Shown: positions 1 to 6,432 of the stretch, in pieces
Position numbering within the stretch: position 1 is the first letter of the stretch
How the letters are laid out: each line of letters begins with the position of its first letter
Assembly: GCA_003228105.1 (NCBI GenBank)
Contig: QGNN01000014.1
Span: 1-38,978 of the forward strand
Length of the DNA: 38,978 nucleotides
Direction: 5' to 3'
From: Chloroflexota bacterium
GTDB lineage: Bacteria; Chloroflexota; Dehalococcoidia; Lucifugimonadales; UBA826
Translations under genes and position numbers: made by a program
Notes under the pieces: generated by a model
Databases searched by the model: none
What the model was told of the DNA's origin: nothing
The model's input: the letters and a program-made list of their open reading frames with translations, nothing else

Positions 1-415
1 ACTTAGGTACCGCACTAGATGGGGGAAGGAGCGAATAACCCTTGTTGGAGTTCCTGAAATCCAGTCCATGATTTATAGATTGGTTTCCATTACTGGTAGG
101 TGTATGAATTTTCAGCCCCACTTCCTGTAAGTGCCCCAAACCCACGTTCTCAAGGGTTTCAAAGCCGTCCACATCTCCACCCCTGTCTATGTCCAGAACG
201 GAGATTCCCGCCTCTTCTCCTCCATAAAGCCCTATATTGGCCTCTGGATACCTACTCCAAAACTCATGAATCTCGTCTGTGGACAGTAATCTTTGTTTGG
301 CTTCAATGAAGAGAAAATGACCTTTACTTCCTCTCTTATAGGGTTCTTTAGTTCCAGGCCTCAAGGGAAACACCTTCAAGCCTTGCCCCTGGTAATGGAT
401 AGCCATTCCGCCCAT
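1..415 (-). CDS. Primase-polymerase N-terminal domain protein, cut by left window edge
   Basis: Reading the minus strand from ATG 415 to base 1 gives 138 codons without a stop. The product reads as the N-terminus of the bifunctional DNA primase/polymerase (PrimPol, AEP superfamily) domain. Visible motifs are KVFPLRPGTKEP at residues 14-25, the acidic VLDID (Asp75, Asp77) expected to bind metal, TPTSNGNQ at 105-112, and GLDFR followed by GYSLLPPS at 117-133. Family members usually have a Gly-Gly-x-His next to the TPSG-like segment; here I read Gln where His is expected, so activity is uncertain. Such proteins usually replicate plasmids, phages or satellites, so the gene suggests a mobile element at or beyond the left edge. 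The start is doubtful: no good ribosome site precedes ATG 415 or ATG 406, and the frame is closed by a TAG at 472-470. A GGGAGGTGA sequence at 470-462 lies further upstream. Confidence 0.72.
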   Translation of the reverse strand, partial: MGGMAIHYQGQGLKVFPLRPGTKEPYKRGSKGHFLFIEAKQRLLSTDEIHEFWSRYPEANIGLYGGEEAGISVLDIDRGGDVDGFETLENVGLGHLQEVGLKIHTPTSNGNQSINHGLDFRNSNKGYSLLPPSSAVPK

Positions 416-442
416 GCTGTAGGACGGGTTTTCGATTTTTGT

Positions 443-474
443 TCTAGGGAGGGAAACAAAATCACCTCCCTAGA
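443..474. promoter_or_regulatory. Perfect 10-bp inverted repeat (hairpin)
   Basis: TCTAGGGAGG at 443-452 and CCTCCCTAGA at 465-474 are exact reverse complements separated by 12 bases. The hairpin lies between the stop of the lipoprotein gene and the presumed start of the primase-polymerase gene, both on the minus strand. It is not followed by a T-run in either direction, so it is not a standard intrinsic terminator. On the minus-strand RNA the 5' arm loop junction holds GGGAGGUGA, which looks like a Shine-Dalgarno sequence, so folding could hide it. The function is inferred. Confidence 0.5.
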
Positions 475-485
475 GGTCTAACTTA

Positions 486-1646
486 TTAGCACCCTTTGCT
501 TGGATATCCGTCTTCCAAAATACTGCGATTTTTTAAAGACCACTGAATAATGCTGAACTCTGTTTCTGAAATGAATCCAGCATTTAGCAATGTCCCTGTC
601 ACATCGGATTGAACTGTTGAGTCCCAGCGATTACCGTGTACTCTTTCAAGCCCATAGGCGCTTTCCGCCGCCTGGCAAAAGTTTTCTATTGATAGTTGTA
701 TGCTTTCGTAAGTGCCATCAATTCCTACGATTACTGAACTCACGAGTTTATCAATGCATTCTCGACTTCCATCTGGGCCGGTACAATCAGGCACAATCAT
801 AGCTTCCGGCGCGGGAAGGCTATTTATTTCGTCATTGATCAGTCCATCACCACTTAAATTAGCGTATGAAGTGAATTGCTCTATGGTGACTGGATAGTTT
901 GAAGATTCCGCCAATTCTTCTTGAGTTTCCGACACTTCTTCTAGCGCATCATCCAACTGTTCAATTGCAGAAGTTGATTGTTCAATCGCTACATTGAGAA
1001 AGGCTGCCTGATCTTCAAGAGAAGTTAGTTGACCTTGGAAATCTTCCGTAGTGGAAACAATAGAATCAAATGAATAAATAAGTTGTTCCACAGATTCGTC
1101 TGATTTTTGTATTTCATCTACTATTGTCGAGACAGAGTAACGAATTGCTTCCGCTTCATCTTGTATATCTCCAAGCAGGTTCTGAATGAAGGTAGACTGC
1201 TCTTCTAGAGAGGTAATGCGGAAATGCATCATAGAAATTTCTTCTTCCAGATGTTGTCCTTGTGCAGCCATGTCATTTTCTAATTGGTCTGACATATTTG
1301 AAACTTCTTCTGCGACAGCCTTTATTTCGCCCACTGTCACGTCTGCCGAACTTTTCTTATTCGTTGAATTTGACTCAAAGGCGGTAACTATTTCTTTCAG
1401 ATTTTCCAGCTCTGCTTGATGTTTACCTAGCGCTTTTTCTTGGCCTACGAGCAATGCTTCCTGACTTGCTAAATTCTCGTTAACTACAGTTAAATTATCA
1501 TTGGTCACACCAGGTGTCTCACCAGCCATGGTGGCGGTGTCGCCGGAACCTGCATTACCACCGGTGGCACGACCCACTGCTGGACCGCAACCGACGAATA
1601 TTATTGCGGCAGTAAGAGCCGCAAGAGCCATTAGTCCGAGTTTCAT
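486..1646 (-). CDS. Putative coiled-coil lipoprotein of unknown function
   Basis: This 386-residue protein begins with MKLGLMALAALTAAIIFVGC, a short charged start, a hydrophobic segment and a Cys at position 20 followed by a Gly/Ala/Thr-rich spacer, as in bacterial lipoproteins. The -3 residue is Phe, so the lipobox is not textbook. Residues about 55-275 are rich in Glu, Gln, Leu, Ser and Val with heptad-like spacing, indicating long coiled coils, and resemble the helical parts of chemoreceptor-like proteins without their signalling hairpin. The C-terminal 110 residues look globular and contain Cys in PDCTGPDGSREC, NFC and the terminal SKGC, which could form disulfides outside the membrane. 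ATG 1646 is preferred over an upstream in-frame start at 1736 because GGAGG lies eight bases before it and the signal sequence then sits at the N-terminus. I do not recognise the family. Confidence 0.7.
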   Translation of the reverse strand: MKLGLMALAALTAAIIFVGCGPAVGRATGGNAGSGDTATMAGETPGVTNDNLTVVNENLASQEALLVGQEKALGKHQAELENLKEIVTAFESNSTNKKSSADVTVGEIKAVAEEVSNMSDQLENDMAAQGQHLEEEISMMHFRITSLEEQSTFIQNLLGDIQDEAEAIRYSVSTIVDEIQKSDESVEQLIYSFDSIVSTTEDFQGQLTSLEDQAAFLNVAIEQSTSAIEQLDDALEEVSETQEELAESSNYPVTIEQFTSYANLSGDGLINDEINSLPAPEAMIVPDCTGPDGSRECIDKLVSSVIVGIDGTYESIQLSIENFCQAAESAYGLERVHGNRWDSTVQSDVTGTLLNAGFISETEFSIIQWSLKNRSILEDGYPSKGC

Positions 1647-1800
1647 TGTTACTGCCTCCAAAAATTGGTACTTATTAAACAATTTAGTGATGCTGTAGTT
1701 TAACCCAATGGCATCAAAAAGATAGAGTATTTTCACTTGCTCTTATTCTCTACAACAAGGAGGACCCACATTGATTGCAGATGATATCGGGGTTATTTCT

Positions 1801-2352
1801 TTATGACGGTATCTCTGAATCTTTTGTGTTTAGTTGGGTCTGATCTAGAATCCTTGAAGTTTGCACATTTCCCCAATTCAGCTTTCTTGCCATATAGTCT
1901 ATTTTTTCCTCTTCGACTCTCTTATGAACGTTTTTAAGAATTTGTTCCCAGAAAAAAGCGGTATCGTCTGTATTTGGGAGTTCACGCGGCCGAAAGCCCT
2001 GTCCTTCCAAATGCCATTCTCTCCATAACCACTTCATATGCCTTCCGCTGGGGTAAGTTTTAGTCCTCAGTTGGTATTCTCTATAAAGCTCGTCGGCTAA
2101 ACTTCCTTCCTGCCAAGGTATTCCATAGTGTGCCAACCATTTCCATTCGTAGGGCCCATCCTGCATTACTTCATCCTCAGGTAATTCATCGTATTGTGAT
2201 AGCCACCTATTTAACGTGGAAAAACTGACAGTTGATCTAGTCCCAAATTTCCTGACCATATTTTGATAGATGTCCTTGCGAGTTGAGGTCTTTAGGCCCC
2301 ATATCTGATACGCATATTGCATCTGGACCACATTTTCTTTCGCTTTAGGCAT
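1801..2352 (-). CDS. Small putative DNA-binding protein, paralogue A
   Basis: A 183-residue soluble, basic and Trp-rich protein. The first 60 residues look like a helix-turn-helix unit (YQNMVRKFG, then STLNRWLSQYDELP at about 46-59), reminiscent of the N-terminal HTH of transposases or phage terminase small subunits. A middle segment has YEWKWLAHYGIPW, followed by YPSGRHMKWLWREWH. The same order of motifs occurs in the protein at 3057-3632 (LNRW, LP, P-x-x-W, Y-x-IPW, T-x-PS-x-R-x-x-KW-x-W), so the two are diverged copies of one family. The start ATG 2352 has only a weak ribosome site. I do not know the function; DNA binding is inferred from the HTH-like part. Confidence 0.65.
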   Translation of the reverse strand: MPKAKENVVQMQYAYQIWGLKTSTRKDIYQNMVRKFGTRSTVSFSTLNRWLSQYDELPEDEVMQDGPYEWKWLAHYGIPWQEGSLADELYREYQLRTKTYPSGRHMKWLWREWHLEGQGFRPRELPNTDDTAFFWEQILKNVHKRVEEEKIDYMARKLNWGNVQTSRILDQTQLNTKDSEIPS

Positions 2353-2491
2353 TGTGGGTTTCTATATAAATCATCACTATTTCTTATTATTTATTTACTA
2401 AAAATTAATATTTCTTATTACATTGATTTAAATGCATATTAACACCAAGTGCCATGTATGGATAACAAATAACCTTCAGAGAGAAATTAAT

Positions 2492-2557
2492 ATGAAAATT
2501 GTATTAAGCATTATTCTTGCTGCCTTATGTTTAATGCTAATAGTTGCAGTTAATTGA
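2492..2557 (+). CDS. Possible 21-residue single-membrane-span peptide
   Basis: ATG 2492 opens a 21-codon frame, MKIVLSIILAALCLMLIVAVN, which would be one hydrophobic span with one N-terminal Lys. AGAGAG lies 6-11 bases upstream as a modest ribosome site. It could be a real membrane microprotein, or the original N-terminus of a longer membrane protein whose frame is broken just before 2544, since the next hydrophobic frame begins there in another phase. Confidence 0.3.
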   Translation: MKIVLSIILAALCLMLIVAVN

Positions 2558-2822
2558 GTCATCCAGAGATGGGAGGTTGTTTCTGTGGGCCGGACTGATG
2601 GTCCCTGGTGCAGTTTATTTTGCATGGTTGGAATTTTCTATAAGGGGTGCATTAGAAGCTTCTAATGCATACTGGATTCTAGGTGCCATAATCGTTGGAA
2701 CTATTGTCTCGTATTTCCTTGCAAATGGAAGCAAAATGCCTGTTGCAGTGGTAGTGTTTTACTTCTTTCAGGGTTTGCTGATTTCGCAGCGTATTTCCCG
2801 CTTAGAACAAAAGGGAAAATAA
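2544..2822 (+). CDS. Small membrane protein, possibly a fragment
   Basis: A 92-residue frame beginning at TTG 2544, directly after a stop codon, with no visible ribosome site. It encodes about three hydrophobic segments: LWAGLMVPGAVYFAWLEF, AYWILGAIIVGTIVSYFLA and VAVVVFYFFQGLLI. An internal ATG at 2598 is an alternative start. A further open frame runs to a stop at 2953 in another phase and encodes LVAGSILFLYLAFEFY, so the whole of 2492-2953 could be one four-span membrane protein gene with two frameshifts. I do not recognise a family. Confidence 0.35.
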   Translation: MQLIESSRDGRLFLWAGLMVPGAVYFAWLEFSIRGALEASNAYWILGAIIVGTIVSYFLANGSKMPVAVVVFYFFQGLLISQRISRLEQKGK

Positions 2823-2953
2823 AAGAACTTTTGGCCCCCAATGCTGTCGGGCTAGTTGCTGGTTCAATCTTATTTTTATATTTGGCTTTTGAGTTCTACA
2901 AAAGGAGTATTGCTGCCATTGTTGACAAGACAGTAGCACCAAGTGGAATATAA
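2823..2953 (+). pseudogene. Possible frameshifted C-terminal part of the small membrane protein
   Basis: Downstream of the stop at 2820-2822 the reading frame shifted by one base stays open through IKELLAPNAVG and LVAGSILFLYLAFEFYKRS to a TAA at 2951-2953. It is in the same phase as the peptide at 2492. The junction lies in an A/G homopolymer-rich run (about 2807-2825), a place where both real frameshifts and sequence errors occur. No convincing start codon is present apart from TTG 2831. Confidence 0.25.
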
Positions 2954-3056
2954 ACTAGTAATATCCATTTCCCTTATTATCCGGAATGTTGACGGGTATC
3001 CGGTTCCATATGAAAGATTTCAATTGCTTTTTCCCTTCAACAAAATAAACAAATTG

Positions 3057-3632
3057 CTATAAAGCATTCTTGAGCCCGCCTCGGGCGTTGCTCTCATCAT
3101 TTGTTGGTTTCACGGGTTTTACCCCCTTCGAATTGATAAACCGAGCGTAGGTCCTTGTACGGTTGGTATGGTATGGCTTATACGTGATATAGGCATTTAA
3201 ATCATCAAAAACCGGTGGATTTCCACTTACCATGCCTTCTATTTCCCTCTCTGCATATAGATTTCCAAGTTCCGCTATTTGATTTGCTCTAAGATCTGGG
3301 GCTGCTTGGCTTACTTTCCACCACCATTTTGCCTGCCTTGCGGATGGAGTCTTATCTTCGTTTTCATAATAGTGGTGACATAATTCCAACAGTTTCAATG
3401 AATTGGCCCAAGGGATTTCGTAGTCATCACATTTATCCCATTGGAACGGGTCTTCCAGTTTTATGACTGACCCAGGCAATTTTTTGAAGCTAAATATCCA
3501 ACGGTTAAGTGTTCTTAAACTGATCGTATTTTCCGTGAAACGTTCTCTAAGTTGTTGAAGTATTGAGTTTTGGCTATGACCAGACGAGTAAAGAATGTAT
3601 GCCTGAGCTTTTTGATCGGTATTTATTTTCAA
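3057..3632 (-). CDS. Small putative DNA-binding protein, paralogue B
   Basis: A 191-residue protein sharing the motif order of the gene at 1801-2352: an N-terminal HTH-like part with SLRTLNRWIFSFKKLP at about residues 37-52, then DPFQWDKCDDYEIPW, a helical stretch, and KTPSARQAKWWWKVSQAAPD. The C-terminal 70 residues (from about 120) differ from copy A. It begins at TTG 3632 with no clear ribosome site; no ATG is available nearby. The two copies share direction and flank the membrane-protein remnant. DNA binding is inferred; I cannot name the family. Confidence 0.6.
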   Translation of the reverse strand: MKINTDQKAQAYILYSSGHSQNSILQQLRERFTENTISLRTLNRWIFSFKKLPGSVIKLEDPFQWDKCDDYEIPWANSLKLLELCHHYYENEDKTPSARQAKWWWKVSQAAPDLRANQIAELGNLYAEREIEGMVSGNPPVFDDLNAYITYKPYHTNRTRTYARFINSKGVKPVKPTNDESNARGGLKNAL

Positions 3633-3783
3633 ATTTGGAGTTAAGATTTGCCACCCTCTGCACCTCGGTTTATTTCAATTTGAAAATGTGAGATGGAAAA
3701 TTATTTATCACATATTATCCTCTATTTGGTCCATATTTTTTTGTGAATTGACTGAAAGATTTTTTTACTATCTAATTTGTACT

Positions 3784-4269
3784 ATGTCACAAGATTACAA
3801 AATCAAAACCGTTTCCACTTCTGAAGAACTCCAAAACATTCTTGAACTTCGAGTGGAAGTTTTTGTGTTGGAACAGTCTGTTTCCGCAATTGAAGAGATT
3901 GATGCATTAGATACTATGAAGGCGATTAAATCTGGTCGAGTTATACATGTGGTGGTATCTGAAGGTCAGCTAGCGGTAGGAACAGCCAGATTAGTACTGG
4001 AGGGCAGTCAACCTGGATCTGAGAAAATATCAGAATTACCTCATATCGGACGAGTCGCAGTTAAAAAAGCTACGAGACGAAAAGGAATCGGTGAGGTACT
4101 CATGGTGAGGTTGCATCAATTAGCCAGAACAATGGGCTTTAGAGGAGTCACTCTTTCAGCTCAAATGCAAGCTGCTCCTTTCTATACCCAACTAGGGTAC
4201 AGTGCTAGAGGGTCAGTCTATGACGACGTTGGGATTCCACACCAGGATATGGATTTAATTTTCGATTAA
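3784..4269 (+). CDS. GNAT family N-acetyltransferase (ElaA-like)
   Basis: A 161-residue acetyltransferase of the GNAT fold. The N-terminal part has LRVEVFVLEQSVSAIEEIDALD, matching the LR-x-x-VF-V-EQ pattern of ElaA-type GNAT proteins. The acetyl-CoA loop is seen in RVAVKKATRRKGIGEVLM (R-x-x-G-x-G motif), and the end APFYTQLGY is the usual GNAT motif B. ATG 3784 is chosen because the 32 upstream in-frame residues are hydrophobic and foreign to the family; the ribosome site is weak. The substrate is unknown. It stands alone, convergent with the CapA-like gene 18 bases away. Confidence 0.8.
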   Translation: MSQDYKIKTVSTSEELQNILELRVEVFVLEQSVSAIEEIDALDTMKAIKSGRVIHVVVSEGQLAVGTARLVLEGSQPGSEKISELPHIGRVAVKKATRRKGIGEVLMVRLHQLARTMGFRGVTLSAQMQAAPFYTQLGYSARGSVYDDVGIPHQDMDLIFD

Positions 4270-4287
4270 TCGGTAGCTGAAATTCGT

Positions 4288-5613
4288 CTAAATTATGACT
4301 ATCCCGCGGTTTCCATCAATTGATACGTCGGTTCCCATATTTTTAGACAATTCTTTTATTCTGGACAAGGCTTGATTTGCAATTTTCCCTGAGGCCATTA
4401 AAGGTCTTCCTGTCATTGAACGGGGCTTTCCATGTCCCATATCAATAGGCACAATATCCAAAGAGGAGAGGGTTCCGTTTTCGAATTTGATTTGTGCAAC
4501 TACGCTTTGCCAATAAATTGGATCACTTGGGAATCCTCTTTTGCCTTCATCGCTACGCTTATCGTAGAAATCCGCTGGTGTGAAGTAGTGGTCTAAGCCA
4601 ATTTGGTCATAGTTATAGGATGGCTGCCATTTGACAGTGTCATTTTGGAAAATGAAATTTCCCAAGCTATAGAAAATCGGGGCACCTTTATATATTTCGA
4701 TTCCCCTTGTGACGTGTGGACCATGCCCTATAAAGACGGAAGCTCCTGCATCAATGCATTCATGGGCGAAATCAATAAGAAATTTAGGTGGTTTGGCCAT
4801 ATTTTTCCCACTTTCATGACAGTGAAATGAAACTATGACCCAGTCAGACATTCTTTTTGCATCTGAGATCCATTTCAAGTTTTCGCTAAGATCTTCTTTA
4901 TTTAATTCAGTATTTTCTGAGAAGGAGTCCCCAATCATGAATCGGTTTTCAAGGAAAGAAAACTCTGTTTCAGTGTCCACTGGTATGACCCCATCTGGCC
5001 TGAACCCCCTTTGAAAGTCCCGTTTTTGTTCGAGCCCCAAGAGGCGATTAGTCCTTCTGAGTTGGTCGAAGGAATCTTTGTCTACTGTGTAGGTTGTTTT
5101 AAATCGTTGGGGATTTAATCCTGGCCTACCTATTAGATCCGGTCTTTGGTTCAAAGCTCTACCCGACTCTGCAAAGGTAGAAGCAGCAGCTATCAGCGCG
5201 ACTCTCCCGTTGTTAGTATCAAGATACCCAGCACTCCTGGCCTGGCTTAGATGTTGGCCAGTACCAGCATGGGTCAGACCCGAAGTCTTAAGATGTTTGA
5301 GATTTGTGAGGACTCCACTTTCACCATAGTCATGACTATGGTTGTTGGCGGTTGAGACTAAGTTGATGCCTGACCAGGTTAATTCAGCTAGATTAGAAGG
5401 GTCAGACCCTGTGAATGTTCCGCCAGCGGACCCGGGGGAGTGTTCAAAATCATGCATAAGCATCTCAAGGTTTACATACCCAACATCTGATGAACGGAAT
5501 AATTCAATTAAGTCTAAGAATTTTTCTTCTTTGTGTACTGAAAGTTTTCTGGTTATCATTGCGTCCCCACCTGCAGTTATAGATAGGTTCCCAGATTCAG
5601 CATCGTAAAGCAT
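4288..5613 (-). CDS. CapA/PgsA-like metallophosphatase-fold protein
   Basis: A 441-residue member of the bacterial capsule synthesis protein family (PGA_cap), which has a calcineurin-like metallophosphatase fold. Family motifs in order are TAGGDAMITR (about 12-21), GYVNLEM, STANNHSHDYG, SFHCHESG, and GHGPHVTRGIEIYKGAPIFYSLGNFIF near residue 300. The metal-binding Asp, Asn and His residues of these motifs appear intact. Unlike many CapA proteins it has no signal peptide or membrane anchor, so it is probably cytoplasmic and need not act in poly-gamma-glutamate synthesis; no capB or capC is nearby. The start ATG 5613 has AGGA six to nine bases upstream. It is followed 33 bases upstream by another minus-strand gene, the GNAT at 5647, and may share its transcript. 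Confidence 0.8.
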   Translation of the reverse strand: MLYDAESGNLSITAGGDAMITRKLSVHKEEKFLDLIELFRSSDVGYVNLEMLMHDFEHSPGSAGGTFTGSDPSNLAELTWSGINLVSTANNHSHDYGESGVLTNLKHLKTSGLTHAGTGQHLSQARSAGYLDTNNGRVALIAAASTFAESGRALNQRPDLIGRPGLNPQRFKTTYTVDKDSFDQLRRTNRLLGLEQKRDFQRGFRPDGVIPVDTETEFSFLENRFMIGDSFSENTELNKEDLSENLKWISDAKRMSDWVIVSFHCHESGKNMAKPPKFLIDFAHECIDAGASVFIGHGPHVTRGIEIYKGAPIFYSLGNFIFQNDTVKWQPSYNYDQIGLDHYFTPADFYDKRSDEGKRGFPSDPIYWQSVVAQIKFENGTLSSLDIVPIDMGHGKPRSMTGRPLMASGKIANQALSRIKELSKNMGTDVSIDGNRGIVII

Positions 5614-5646
5614 AGTTAATTCCTGTAAATTTAGGTTGGAATCTAT

Positions 5647-6201
5647 TTAGCCAGAGTTATATTCGGTTGACAACATTCCCATAATTATGGAGTCGTATCT
5701 TGCCCCTTCGTGAGGCCGACTCTTTCTCAAAGTTCCTTCATGTTTAAATCCAAAATGCTTAAACATTTTAAGAGCCACTTCATTATATTCAGGTATATCT
5801 GCCCACACTCTGAATAACCCATAGTGGGTAAACGCTTGGTTTAAAGTTGCACGTAAGGCTGCGGTTCCAAAACCATGGTGCCACAATTTCCTGGCTCCAA
5901 TTAGGATCGATATTTGCCCATCACCGAGAGATTCTTCAATGGCGATGTGAGATTCCCCTATATGAGAACCATCGGGTGTGTAAACGGAGAATATAGCATG
6001 CTCTGAATTTGAAAATGTTTCTGTCCATTGCTGGTCGGAAAAAGTGCCAGCCTGTTCCGGGTGGTATCCTAGGTGGGCCGGATTGCCATATGAGTATCTT
6101 CCAAACCAATTTTCGGCAACTTCGTCATCTGCCAACCACTGATTTATTCGTGATATATCTTCCTTAGCGACTTTTCTTAATTCAACATTGGGTTCAGTCA
6201 T
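5647..6201 (-). CDS. RimJ/RimL-type GNAT acetyltransferase
   Basis: A 184-residue GNAT protein of the Acetyltransf_3 (RimJ/RimL, SpeG-like) type. It starts with VELRKVAKEDISRINQW, the usual ligand-recognition first helix, and has SILIGARKLWHHGFGTAALR (R/K-x-x-G-x-G acetyl-CoA loop), followed by the characteristic NEVALKMFKHFGFKHEGTLR ending with the Arg after the Glu-Gly. ATG 6201 is preferred to ATG 6228, because GAGG stands five bases upstream of it. The substrate could be a small molecule or a protein N-terminus; I cannot tell. Confidence 0.8.
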   Translation of the reverse strand: MTEPNVELRKVAKEDISRINQWLADDEVAENWFGRYSYGNPAHLGYHPEQAGTFSDQQWTETFSNSEHAIFSVYTPDGSHIGESHIAIEESLGDGQISILIGARKLWHHGFGTAALRATLNQAFTHYGLFRVWADIPEYNEVALKMFKHFGFKHEGTLRKSRPHEGARYDSIIMGMLSTEYNSG

Positions 6202-6254
6202 AAAAACCTCATTATTTTCAAAGGACATGTTGGTAACGTGCCATAGATGATCGC

Positions 6255-6267
6255 ATTCATGATGAAT
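6255..6267. promoter_or_regulatory. 13-bp palindrome in divergent intergenic region
   Basis: ATTCATGATGAAT is a perfect palindrome around a central G, lying 54 bases upstream of the GNAT start and in the region shared with prfA. It could be a regulator site; there is no supporting evidence beyond symmetry. Confidence 0.25.
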
Positions 6268-6317
6268 TATTTAAAATCGAGCGCCATACGTCAATGAACC
6301 CAAAATTGTTAAATTTC

Positions 6318-6329
6318 TGTTCATGAACA
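6318..6329. promoter_or_regulatory. 12-bp palindrome upstream of prfA
   Basis: TGTTCATGAACA is a perfect even palindrome about 105 bases before prfA. It is a candidate dimeric regulator site. It is not a SOS box of the GAAC-N4-GTTC kind, since the half-sites are in the opposite order. Confidence 0.25.
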
Positions 6330-6432
6330 AAAACTACACATATCTAATTCCAAAATTATGGAAATCGAGATGGGTTCAAGTTATGATTACTCTTTGATTT
6401 CATAGTTATCACAATTCAACTCTCAGGATGAA

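Larger units (their letters stand above)
2353..3056. other. AT-rich segment with possible fragmented small membrane gene
   Basis: This stretch between two minus-strand genes contains no gene I can call with confidence. Bases 2353-2491 are very AT-rich and could hold promoters for the minus-strand gene. Bases 2492-2953 hold three short plus-strand reading frames that all encode hydrophobic segments and are described separately. Bases 2954-3056 show nothing recognisable. No tRNA, terminal repeat or att-like sequence is visible. Confidence 0.5.

Noticed and set aside
100-481. Plus-strand open frames opposite the primase-polymerase start
   Set aside because: Their translations show no family features, whereas the minus-strand frame over the same bases gives clear PrimPol motifs.
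1-3660. Complete prophage or plasmid with att sites
   Set aside because: No integrase, terminase, portal or terminal repeats are visible; only the primase-polymerase start and small putative DNA-binding proteins support a mobile origin.
6318-6329. TGTTCATGAACA as a LexA/DinR box
   Set aside because: The half-sites GTTC and GAAC are in reverse order to the known GAAC-N4-GTTC box and no SOS gene is nearby.
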